This document shows, piece after piece, positions 7,953-16,906 of a stretch of DNA of 64,000 nucleotides. The position numbers and the translations under genes were made by a program. The DNA lies in the NCBI GenBank assembly GCA_041394705.1, contig JAWKHS010000006.1, positions 186,001-250,000 on the forward strand. Reading direction: 5' to 3'. Each line of letters begins with the position of its first letter. The first letter of the stretch is position 1. The notes below the pieces were generated by a model, which was not told where the DNA came from, searched no databases, and saw only the letters and a list, made by a program, of their open reading frames with translations. The stretch is from Vicinamibacterales bacterium (GTDB lineage Bacteria > Acidobacteriota > Vicinamibacteria > Vicinamibacterales > UBA2999).

Positions 7953-9650
7953 ATGTCGCCTCGCACGTCGTTCGCCCTCGTCCTCGCCATCCTCTCCGCG
8001 GCCTGCGGCCAGTCTCAGGCGCCGGCTGCTGCCGACGCCGCCGATCTCGTGATCCTGAACGGACGCGTCCACGTCTCCGACGAGGCGAACACCTCGACCG
8101 AGGCCGTCGCCGTGAAGGGCAACACCATCCTGCGGTTCGGCACGACGGACGAGATCAAGGCGCTGGCCGGCCCCGCCACCCGCGTCATCGACGCGAAGGG
8201 CGCCACCGTGTCGCCGGGCTTCAACGACTCGCACGTGCACTTCATCGAGGGCGGCTTCGCGCTGGGGCAGGTGGACCTCGCGGGCCTGACCACGCTGGAC
8301 GAGGTGCAGTCGGCCATCCGCGCGTTCGCGGCGAAGCAGCCGGCCGATGTGTGGATTCGCGGCCGCGGCTGGCTGTACACGCCCTTTCCGGGCGCCAGTC
8401 CCACCACGGCCCAGCTGGATGCCGTCGTCCCGGATCGGCCCGCGGTCATGGAGTGCTACGACGGCCACAGCATCTGGGTGAACTCGGCGGTGCTGAAGCT
8501 GGCGGGCATCACCAAGTCCACCAGGGACCCGGTGAACGGCGTCATCGTCCGCGACCCGAGGACCGGGGAGCCCACGGGACATCTCAAGGAGGCCGCCCAG
8601 GGGCTCGTGGACGCCGTCATGCCCAAGGAGACGCCCGACGATCGCCGGGCCGCGCTCCGGGCCGCCGTCGCCGAGGCGAACCGGCTCGGCGTCACGAGCA
8701 TCCAGAACGCCGGCACCAGCCTGGCCGACATGGCGCTCTACGACGAGGTGCGGCACGCCGGCCAGCTCACGGTGCGGGCGTACCTGGCCACCCGCGGCGT
8801 GCCCGGCATCAGCGAGGCGGATGCCGACGTGATGGACGCCGCCTGGAAGCAGTACGGCGACGACCCCACCGTACGCACGGGCATCGTGAAGATGTTCGCC
8901 GACGGCGTGATCGAGGCGAAGACGGCGGCGATGCTGGCGCCCTACGTGGGCACCAGGAGCGCCGGCACGCCGAACATGACGGCCGAGGAGATGAACCGCA
9001 TCGTCGCCATGTTCGACAGGCGCGGCTGGCAGATCCAGATCCACGCCATCGGCGACCGGGCCATCCGGATGTCGCTGGACGCGTTCGAGGCCGCGGCCAA
9101 GGCCAACCCGGCGCCCGCGCGGGGCCGGCGCCATCGCCTGGAGCACATCGAGGCCATCGCGGCCGAAGACATCCCGCGCTTCGGCCAGCTCGGCGTCATC
9201 GCGTCGCAGCAGCCGTGGCACGTCCCGCTGGGCGACGTGAACCAGGCCGTGCCGAAGGGCCCGTGGCCCGACGCGATCGGTCCCGAGCGCACGACCCGCG
9301 CCTGGGCCTGGGGCAGCATCATGCGGGCGGGGGGCCGGCTGACCTTCGGCAGCGACTGGCCCGTGGCGCCGCTCGAGGCCGGCCAGGGCATCTGGCTGGC
9401 GTCCACGCGCGTGAAGGCCGAGGGCGCCGAGGACCAGCGCCTGTCCATCGACGACACGCTGGCCGGCTACACGCGCTGGGCCGCGTACGCGTCGTTCGAC
9501 GAGCAACGGAAGGGCACGCTCGAGCCCGGCAAGCTGGCCGACATCGTGGTGCTGACCACGGACATCACGGCCGCGCCGATCCCGTCGAAGTCCGACGTGG
9601 CCGTGGCCTACACGATCTTCGACGGCAAGGTCGTCTTCGAGCGGAGGTAG
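7953..9650 (+). CDS. Exported amidohydrolase of the YtcJ-like (Amidohydro_3) family
   Basis: The 565-residue protein starts with a short signal and a cysteine at residue 18 (AILSAACGQ), so it may be a lipoprotein, though residue -3 is not ideal. It has the metal-dependent hydrolase hallmarks: DLVILNGRVH, the HxH motif in GFNDSHVHF, IQIHAIGDRA, RLEHIEAI and FGSDWPV. YtcJ-like enzymes hydrolyse N-acyl or imide substrates; the actual substrate here is unknown. GGAG stands nine bases before ATG 7953. A full-length paralogue of 566 residues is encoded at 40889-42589 on the other strand, with matching motif order. An overlapping same-strand frame running through this gene is a shadow. Confidence 0.88.
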   Translation: MSPRTSFALVLAILSAACGQSQAPAAADAADLVILNGRVHVSDEANTSTEAVAVKGNTILRFGTTDEIKALAGPATRVIDAKGATVSPGFNDSHVHFIEGGFALGQVDLAGLTTLDEVQSAIRAFAAKQPADVWIRGRGWLYTPFPGASPTTAQLDAVVPDRPAVMECYDGHSIWVNSAVLKLAGITKSTRDPVNGVIVRDPRTGEPTGHLKEAAQGLVDAVMPKETPDDRRAALRAAVAEANRLGVTSIQNAGTSLADMALYDEVRHAGQLTVRAYLATRGVPGISEADADVMDAAWKQYGDDPTVRTGIVKMFADGVIEAKTAAMLAPYVGTRSAGTPNMTAEEMNRIVAMFDRRGWQIQIHAIGDRAIRMSLDAFEAAAKANPAPARGRRHRLEHIEAIAAEDIPRFGQLGVIASQQPWHVPLGDVNQAVPKGPWPDAIGPERTTRAWAWGSIMRAGGRLTFGSDWPVAPLEAGQGIWLASTRVKAEGAEDQRLSIDDTLAGYTRWAAYASFDEQRKGTLEPGKLADIVVLTTDITAAPIPSKSDVAVAYTIFDGKVVFERR

Positions 9651-9778
9651 CGCAACGGATCGACGGGCGCGAGCACGCGCCCTCGCCGTCAGATCCTGTC
9701 CCGTGTCACGGCGCCGGCAATGGTGGCTGCCGTGTCACGTCCGCGGACCGTCCCACATCGGCGGAGCGTCCAAACCGT

Positions 9779-11257
9779 GTGCGGATTCTGGTCACGGGCG
9801 CCAACGGCTATGTCGGCGGCCGGCTCGTGCCCCAGGTGCTGGCGCGCGGTCATGCGGTGCGTTGCATGGTCCGCGATCCGGCGCGCGTGCAGGGACGCCC
9901 GTGGGCGGCCGAGGTGGAGGTCGTGCGGGGCGATGTGCTCGAACCGGCCTCGCTCGTGCCGGCGCTGACCGGAGTCGAGGTCGCCTACTACCTCGTGCAC
10001 AGCCTGGGGGCCGGTCCCGACTTCCACGATCGCGACATCCGGGCCGCGCGGGCGTTCGGCGAGGCGGCCGCGGCGGCCGGCGTGGCGCGCATCATCTATC
10101 TCGGCGGGCTGGGTGATGCCACCGGCGAGCTCTCCGAGCACCTGCGCTCACGCCAGGACACCGGCAGCGCGCTCGCCGGCGCGGGGGTGCCCGTGACGGA
10201 GTTCCGGGCCGCCGTGATCGTGGGATCGGGCTCGGTGTCGTTCGAGATGATTCGCTACCTCACCGAGCGCGTGCCGGTGATGGTCTGCCCGAGCTGGGTG
10301 TACACGAAGATCCAGCCGATCGCGATTCGTGACGTCCTGGCGTATCTGATCGAGGCCCTCAGCACGCCGGCCTCGACGGGGCAGATCGTCGAAATCGGCG
10401 GCCGCGATGTGCTCACCTACGGCCAGATGATGACGGGCTACGCCAGGGAGCGCGGCCTCAGGCGGTGCCTGCTGCCCGTGCCGTTCCTGACGCCGCGGCT
10501 GTCGTCCTACTGGGTCCATCTCGTCACGCCCGTGCCCGCGGCCATCGCCCGGCCCCTCATCGAGGGCCTGCGCAACGAGGTCGTCGTGCGCGACGCGAAC
10601 GCCCGCGCGGTGTTCCCGGGCATCGTGCCGATCGGCTACGTGGAGGCCGTGCGGCTGGCGCTCTCGAAGTTCGACGCCAAGAACGTCGAGACCGCGTGGT
10701 CGGACGCCCTCGCCTCGAGCCATCTCGCCTCCGAGCCCGTCGTGCTCACGACGCAGGACGGCATGATGTTGGAGCGGCGCCAGATCACGGTGCACGCGCC
10801 GCCGGAGTGCGCCTTCGAGGTGTTCAGCGGTCTTGGCGGCGCCACCGGGTGGCTGAGCCTGAACTGGGCCTGGCAGCTGCGCGGGTTCCTCGACCGCCTG
10901 GTGGGCGGGGTGGGCATGCGGCGGGGCCGCCGGCATCCCCACCAGCTGAGGGTCGGCGATGCGGTGGACTTCTGGCGGGTCGAAGCCGTCGAGCCCGGCC
11001 GGCTGGTGCGGCTGCGGGCGGAGATGAAGGTGCCCGGCCGGGCCTGGCTGGAATTCCAGGCACGCGCGCAGGACGACGGCACGACGCTCATCACCCAGAC
11101 GGCGTTCTTCGCGCCGCACGGGCTGTTCGGCCTCGTCTATTGGTACGGCATCTACCCGATACACGGCCTGGTGTTCGGCGGCATGATTCGCGAGATCGCG
11201 CGGCGCGCCGAGGCGCGTGTGGTGCTCGAGACCCGGGCGGACGGGCAGCCCGGGTAA
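9779..11257 (+). CDS. NAD(P)-binding SDR protein with C-terminal DUF2867 domain
   Basis: The product is about 492 residues. Residues 1-300 form an atypical SDR (NmrA/epimerase-like) Rossmann domain beginning VRILVTGANGYVGG, with the TGxxGYxG dinucleotide motif at 6-13 and AYYLVHSLGAG, which is typical of this group. Residues 345-485 match DUF2867 (SRPBCC-like fold: FEVFSGLGGATGW, DFWRVEAVEPGRLVRL, TQTAFFAPHGLFG). Family members are often called DUF2867 oxidoreductases with unknown substrate. The GTG at 9779 is chosen because the domain starts there and no in-frame ATG lies between it and the previous gene; GGAG is about 12 bases upstream. Confidence 0.85.
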   Translation: MRILVTGANGYVGGRLVPQVLARGHAVRCMVRDPARVQGRPWAAEVEVVRGDVLEPASLVPALTGVEVAYYLVHSLGAGPDFHDRDIRAARAFGEAAAAAGVARIIYLGGLGDATGELSEHLRSRQDTGSALAGAGVPVTEFRAAVIVGSGSVSFEMIRYLTERVPVMVCPSWVYTKIQPIAIRDVLAYLIEALSTPASTGQIVEIGGRDVLTYGQMMTGYARERGLRRCLLPVPFLTPRLSSYWVHLVTPVPAAIARPLIEGLRNEVVVRDANARAVFPGIVPIGYVEAVRLALSKFDAKNVETAWSDALASSHLASEPVVLTTQDGMMLERRQITVHAPPECAFEVFSGLGGATGWLSLNWAWQLRGFLDRLVGGVGMRRGRRHPHQLRVGDAVDFWRVEAVEPGRLVRLRAEMKVPGRAWLEFQARAQDDGTTLITQTAFFAPHGLFGLVYWYGIYPIHGLVFGGMIREIARRAEARVVLETRADGQPG

Positions 11258-11304
11258 TCGCGCGCTGGCCCCTTCGCGCGCGCCGACCGCCTGGGGACGT
11301 GCTC

Positions 11305-12240
11305 CTACTTCGCGCCGAGCGGCCGCAGTTCCTTCCAGCGCTCGATGAAGGCCACCGCGGCGTTCACCGAGGCGTCGGTTTCCTCGCGGCCGCGTTCGGC
11401 GGTGGCCGCCTTCACGTCGAGCGCGCTCCACACGCCCGTCTCGGTCATCTCGCGCGTCGACGTGCCCTTGCCCGTCTTCTCGGACTTGAGCGCCTCGGCC
11501 AGGAAGACCCGGGTGGCCGTCGGATCGCCGGCCACGACGTCCGGCAGCATCTTCTGGAGATGCGGCGGCAGCGTGAGCGGCGCCGTGCGGCCGGCTCCGA
11601 GGTTCACGAGGGAGGGGGTGAGGTAGAGCGACCGCGAGGTCTCGCTGACGCCGGCATGCCGATCGAACGCGCGTGGTTCCTGCCGGGGTGCCCGGGTGAG
11701 GAAGGGCTGGGCGGCGGCATCGAGTTCCACGGCGATGCCTGGCGTCTCCTGGTTGATGCGGTCCACGACGTATTGGGCGATGGCGGCGTTTCCCGCGTGG
11801 CTGTTCAGAATCAGGAACCGCTTGAAGCCCTGGGCGATGAGACTCTGGGCGGCCTGGAAGAACACGAGCTGGATGGTCTCGGCGGGCAGGGAGATGGTGC
11901 CAGCGAAGGCCGAGTGATAGGGCGAGTTGCCCGGGAACAGGATGGGCGCCACGAGCACGTCGGTCTTCTGCGCGATGAGCTTGGCCCGTTCGAGGCCGCT
12001 CAGGAAGTCGGTGCCGATGGGCCCCTGCAGCCCGTGCTGCTCGAGCGAGGCCATCGGCAGGATCACCATGTCGGTGCGCGTCAGCAGGTCGCGCACTTCA
12101 GGCGAGGTCATGTGGGGCAGGTAGTTCTTGACCTTCTGCTCGTGCCACAGCGGGTTGGCTGGCGCGGGCGGCTGAGCGAACAGCGGCCGGGCCGACACGA
12201 CCGACAGGGCGACCACCACGGCGAGACGGATTCGAGTCAT
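11305..12240 (-). CDS. Exported creatininase-family amidohydrolase
   Basis: This 311-residue protein has a signal peptide (1-22, ARPLFAQ) and a creatininase fold. The metal and catalytic signatures are visible: LPMASLEQHGLQGPIGTD (E, H and D ligands), LNSHAGN (usually NGHGGN in the family), and HAGVSETS for the final glutamate. Creatininases open cyclic amides such as creatinine with two divalent metals; related enzymes act on mycofactocin precursors or formamidopyrimidines. Export is unusual. The RidA gene lies 35 bases upstream on the same strand and is also exported, so they may act in one periplasmic pathway. Substrate is not known. Confidence 0.87.
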   Translation of the reverse strand: MTRIRLAVVVALSVVSARPLFAQPPAPANPLWHEQKVKNYLPHMTSPEVRDLLTRTDMVILPMASLEQHGLQGPIGTDFLSGLERAKLIAQKTDVLVAPILFPGNSPYHSAFAGTISLPAETIQLVFFQAAQSLIAQGFKRFLILNSHAGNAAIAQYVVDRINQETPGIAVELDAAAQPFLTRAPRQEPRAFDRHAGVSETSRSLYLTPSLVNLGAGRTAPLTLPPHLQKMLPDVVAGDPTATRVFLAEALKSEKTGKGTSTREMTETGVWSALDVKAATAERGREETDASVNAAVAFIERWKELRPLGAK

Positions 12241-12275
12241 GGATCGCTCCTCAGGCGGCAGCGACGTGCCGCCGG

Positions 12276-12779
12276 TTACCTGCTCCGCGCGGCCGTCATC
12301 GTGATCTCGAGGCGAGCTCCGCGCGCCAGCTCCTTCACGGCCACGGTGGAGCGCGTCGGGTAGTCGCCATTCGGGAAGTACGACCGGTAGAGCTCGTTGA
12401 ATCTGGCGTAGTCGCCCATGTCGGCCAGGTAGGCCGTGACGGCCACGACGTCGCCCAGCGACATGTCGGCCGCGGCGAGCACCATCTGCACGTTGGTCAT
12501 GATCTGCTTCATTTCCGGCTCGAGACCTCCGGCCACGAGCTGGCCCGAGACAGGATCGCCCCCGGTGCTGCCGGACAGATAGAGCGTGTCTCCAACGAGG
12601 ATGCCGGGCACGAGCGGCGACGGCGTGGGCTTGTAGTTGCCGGGCTGAATCACGCGGCGCAGCGGCGCGGGGGCCCTGCTCTGCTGGCCGGCCGCGTAGC
12701 CGGCGGCCGCGATCACGAGGGCCGCGGTCATCGTCAGCAGTGAACCCCGCGAGGCGGTCGATCGAGTGAACGGGTTCAT
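12276..12779 (-). CDS. RidA-family protein with signal peptide
   Basis: The 167-residue protein has a hydrophobic leader (about 1-32, ending AAGQQS) before a standard RidA domain: YLSGSTGGDP, NVQMVLAAADMSLGDVV, YLADMGDYARFNELY and PTRSTVAVKELARGARLEI. The last carries the arginine used by active RidA enzymes to bind 2-aminoacrylate-type imines. Classical RidA works in the cytosol, so the leader suggests another substrate outside the membrane. AGGGGAG precedes ATG 12779. It is followed by the exported creatininase 35 bases on. Confidence 0.88.
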   Translation of the reverse strand: MNPFTRSTASRGSLLTMTAALVIAAAGYAAGQQSRAPAPLRRVIQPGNYKPTPSPLVPGILVGDTLYLSGSTGGDPVSGQLVAGGLEPEMKQIMTNVQMVLAAADMSLGDVVAVTAYLADMGDYARFNELYRSYFPNGDYPTRSTVAVKELARGARLEITMTAARSR

Positions 12780-12813
12780 CGTGTCTCCCCTGGAAGGTTG
12801 GTGGCCGAAGTCT

Positions 12814-14979
12814 TCAGCGGCCGCGCGCCGCCGCCGCGCCGCCGAAGTAGAGGACATTCGGCGCCTCGGACCGCGCCAGCGCGATGTCGAGGCGGCCGTC
12901 CTCGTCGACGTCCGCCACGGCGATGCCGTAGGCGGTGCCCCTGTCGTCGCCGAACGGCACGGGCGTGAACTGGCGGCCGGAGCCGTCGTTGAAGAACACG
13001 GCGGGACGTGCCTCGATGTAGCCCACGACCAGGTCGGTCGTGCCGTTGCCGTCGAGGTCGGCGAGCGCCAGCGCGTACGGCGACGTGTCCCCGAGCCCGA
13101 TCGGCACGGCCGCAGACACGCGCCCGCCGATCTCACCGAAGTAGACGGCTACGCCCGTCTTCTCGTCGATCGTCACGAGATCCAGCCGGCCGTCCCCGTT
13201 CAGGTCGGCCGCGGCCGACATGCGGATATGGGCGGTGGCAGGCCCGAACGCCAGCCGCGCCGACGCCGGGAAGGTGCCGTTCCCGGCGTTGACGTAGACG
13301 TGGCTCTGGCCGCCGTCGCGGTGGGGTACGACCAGGTCCACCAGGCCGTCCCCGGTGATGTCGGCGGCCGCGATCGTCGTCGCCGACTCGGCGGAGAACC
13401 GCACGCAGTTCCCGTCGAACCGCCCACGGCCCCGGTTGAGACAGATGTAGTTCGCCCCGGGTGTCCTGCCGGTACGGTTCGCCACGATGATGTCGGGCAG
13501 GCCGTCGGCGTTCACGTCGGCGATGGTGGCGTTGCGGGTCGACCACTCCGGCCGGCCGTACTGCGATCCCGGCTGGAAGTGTCCAGTGCCGTCGTTGAGG
13601 TACACCAGTTTCGGGTCCGGGTCGTCGTTGCTGATGACGACATCCAGGTCGCCGTCGCGGTCGAGGTCGACGAGATGGCCGGAGTAGGACCGGTCGGACG
13701 CGCGGCCCAGGTCGAAGGCCGCTGGAAAGCCGCCACGACCGTCGCCGATCAGCACACGGTCCACGAGGGGCCAGTGGCGCCCCTTGGCCAGCACGATGTC
13801 GGCGTGTCCGTCGCCGTTGAGGTCGCCGATGCTGACGTTGGCCGAGGTCTCGCTCGTGGTTTCGAGCAGTACCGCGCGGTCGAAGGCGGGCAGCGGCCGC
13901 GGCGCCGGAGGCGCCGGCGGCGCCCCGTCGAAGTAGTCGACGATCTGGCGGGCGAGGTGGCCGATCCGGTCCTCGGTGTCGCCGTACGGGCCGGTGATGC
14001 CGTTGACGAAGACCGAGATCACGATCGTGCCCGACCGCGCCGTCACAAGTCCCACGTCGTTGGCGATGACCCCGCTGTCGCCCGTCTTGTGGGCCACGGG
14101 CACGGTCAGGAAGTGCGGCAGGCGCCGGCTGCCGGCCTGCTGCCGGCTCAGGATCGCCTTCATGGCGGAGGCACTCGCGTTCGAGGTGAGCGTGGCGCCC
14201 TCGATGGCCTCGAGCAGCCGGCCGGTCTCGTGCGGCGTCATGTCGCCCAGCCAGTACGCGGGGTCCTCCACGGTGAGGCGGTTGCGGAGGCCGGCCAGCC
14301 TCCGGCGGTTCGCGGGATCGCGCATCGTGGCGACCCACGCCGCGCGCGGCCCCGTGAAGAGGTCGGCATAGAGATCGAAGAGGGGGTTGTCCTGCGACGC
14401 GTACTGCAGCCCCGTGGTTTCCTCCGGCGTCAGCGCCGCGAAGGCCGGGTCGATGAGCGCGAGCAGCTTCTGGCGGTATTCATGCCCGCGATTCATCATC
14501 CGCGTGCGGGTGAAACCGCTCCTCGCGAGCCACGCGTTCAGGGCCGCGACGCCACCGACGCGCTGCACCATCAGATCGGTAGCCGTGTTGTCGCTGGTGA
14601 TCACCATCTCGGTGAGCAGGTCACGCAACGTCGGCGTGCCGCCGGGATCGTGGAACTGGAAGATGCCGCTGCCGTCGCGAAGGTCGGCGCGGCGGATCTC
14701 CACCCGTTCACCGAGGTCGAGCGCCTTCTCGTCGGCGAGCTGGAAGGCGCGAATCAGGATGGGGATCTTGATGACGCTGGCGCTGCTGAACGACTCGTCG
14801 CCGCGGACCGATGCCTCCTCGCCAGTGCCCAGGTGCTTGACGTAGACGCCGGTTCTGGCCGGAAACCGCGCCAGCTCGGACTCCAGCAGCCGCGTCAGGC
14901 CGCTCGGCGGCGCCTGCGCCGACAGCCCGACGGTCAGCGGCAAGGACAGGAGGGCGGCAATCCTTCGCGGGTGCATCAT
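12814..14979 (-). CDS. Class A beta-lactamase-like hydrolase fused to FG-GAP/VCBS propeller
   Basis: This 721-residue exported protein joins two domains. After a signal peptide (1-22, GLSAQAP), residues 25-350 form a penicillin-binding serine hydrolase with all three class A motifs: S68-V-I-K71, S129-D130-N131 and K298-T-G300. The general-base glutamate of the omega loop cannot be placed safely because residues 165-240 are longer than in typical enzymes. A proline-rich linker (352-364) leads to six or seven FG-GAP repeats (380-721), each with a calcium loop such as DLNGDGHAD, DLDRDGDLD, DVNADGLPD or DVDEDGRLD, as in integrin-like propellers. Such repeats usually bind surfaces or ligands. The start has two ATGs; the first is used. 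It lies 34 bases upstream of RidA. Confidence 0.88.
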   Translation of the reverse strand: MMHPRRIAALLSLPLTVGLSAQAPPSGLTRLLESELARFPARTGVYVKHLGTGEEASVRGDESFSSASVIKIPILIRAFQLADEKALDLGERVEIRRADLRDGSGIFQFHDPGGTPTLRDLLTEMVITSDNTATDLMVQRVGGVAALNAWLARSGFTRTRMMNRGHEYRQKLLALIDPAFAALTPEETTGLQYASQDNPLFDLYADLFTGPRAAWVATMRDPANRRRLAGLRNRLTVEDPAYWLGDMTPHETGRLLEAIEGATLTSNASASAMKAILSRQQAGSRRLPHFLTVPVAHKTGDSGVIANDVGLVTARSGTIVISVFVNGITGPYGDTEDRIGHLARQIVDYFDGAPPAPPAPRPLPAFDRAVLLETTSETSANVSIGDLNGDGHADIVLAKGRHWPLVDRVLIGDGRGGFPAAFDLGRASDRSYSGHLVDLDRDGDLDVVISNDDPDPKLVYLNDGTGHFQPGSQYGRPEWSTRNATIADVNADGLPDIIVANRTGRTPGANYICLNRGRGRFDGNCVRFSAESATTIAAADITGDGLVDLVVPHRDGGQSHVYVNAGNGTFPASARLAFGPATAHIRMSAAADLNGDGRLDLVTIDEKTGVAVYFGEIGGRVSAAVPIGLGDTSPYALALADLDGNGTTDLVVGYIEARPAVFFNDGSGRQFTPVPFGDDRGTAYGIAVADVDEDGRLDIALARSEAPNVLYFGGAAAARGR

Positions 14980-15113
14980 CGGCGGGCTCGTGGTGAATGC
15001 GCGTATGACGGCGGATGCGCTGACGATGGTAGCGACTCGCGCGCGGTGACGGAACCCCCTCGATCGGTTCGCAGGGAGGGTACCACGCGGCTCGCCGTCC
15101 GGGGCGTGGTCGG

Positions 15114-15746
15114 CTACCCGATGAAGGGGTCCGCCAGCCAATCGAGGGCCATGTGGGCGATCCACGCGGACCAGAGGCTTCCGGTCCGCTTCACGAGCCA
15201 GCACCACAGCAGGCCGAAGACCGCGATGAACGCCTGGAACGCCAGCGGGTACTGCACGTGGGTGGCGCCGAACGCCACGCTCGACAGCACCGCCGCGGGC
15301 CAGGCGCCGAGGACCGCCGTCAACGCCGCCAGCAGGAATCCCCGGTAGACGAACTCTTCGTAGAAGTTCGAGAACAGGTTGGCTGCCGCGAGCCAGAGGT
15401 CGACGCGCGGCGGATGGATCGCTCCGGGTTGCGTCGCCGCGAAGACCGCGAACGTCGCGCCGGCCGTCACGGCGCCTCCGGCGAGGCCCCACACGAGGGC
15501 GCCTCTCGTGACGCCGAACGGCATCGCCTCGAGCCATCCCACGCGAATCAACCCGAGCCACAGGAGCAGGCACGTCAGCGCGCTGAGCGTGGAATAGAGA
15601 AAGACGTGCGGAATGAGGATCCAGACGCCCCGGTAGGCGGGATTCCCAAATGACGCGAGCACCGCATCGCGAAGCCACGCCGTCGGTTGGAAGCCGACAG
15701 CGTACGCGGTCGCCGCGCACAGCAGCAGAACGGCCTTCCTGGTCAC
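15114..15746 (-). CDS. CPBP-family intramembrane metalloprotease
   Basis: This is a 210-residue membrane protein with about six hydrophobic segments. The CPBP (Abi/Rce1-like) signatures are clear: EEFVYRGFL (the glutamate pair and arginine), FGATHVQYPLAF and AHMALDW in the last helices, which supply catalytic Glu and His residues. Members process prenylated or other membrane peptides or confer bacteriocin self-immunity. GTG 15746 is chosen because AGGAG stands seven bases upstream; an ATG one base earlier is out of frame. No bacteriocin-like gene is visible beside it. The substrate is unknown. Confidence 0.85.
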   Translation of the reverse strand: MTRKAVLLLCAATAYAVGFQPTAWLRDAVLASFGNPAYRGVWILIPHVFLYSTLSALTCLLLWLGLIRVGWLEAMPFGVTRGALVWGLAGGAVTAGATFAVFAATQPGAIHPPRVDLWLAAANLFSNFYEEFVYRGFLLAALTAVLGAWPAAVLSSVAFGATHVQYPLAFQAFIAVFGLLWCWLVKRTGSLWSAWIAHMALDWLADPFIG

Positions 15747-15801
15747 ATCGTGCTCCTGACGCCGCGTGCCCGGTCCGCGGACCATCAGGTCCGCGACGCG
15801 G

Positions 15802-16815
<1,014 letters not shown>

Positions 16816-16906
16816 GGGGGACGGCGGCGAATGCTAGCACGGCCGTCGACCCACGGAGTTGGAGCATGTGCTATAAGCGTCGAGACTTTCCGGGCCCTCC
16901 AAATCT

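Noticed and set aside
6153..9506. An open minus-strand frame of over 1100 codons
   Set aside because: It lies across the diguanylate cyclase, the STN-like protein and, antisense, the amidohydrolase. Its translation is rich in Arg, Gly and His with no domain, a common shadow in GC-rich DNA.
8351..9778. 5' part of a long plus frame leading into the SDR/DUF2867 protein
   Set aside because: It overlaps the amidohydrolase in another frame and has no recognisable domain; the real protein begins at the Rossmann motif near 9779.
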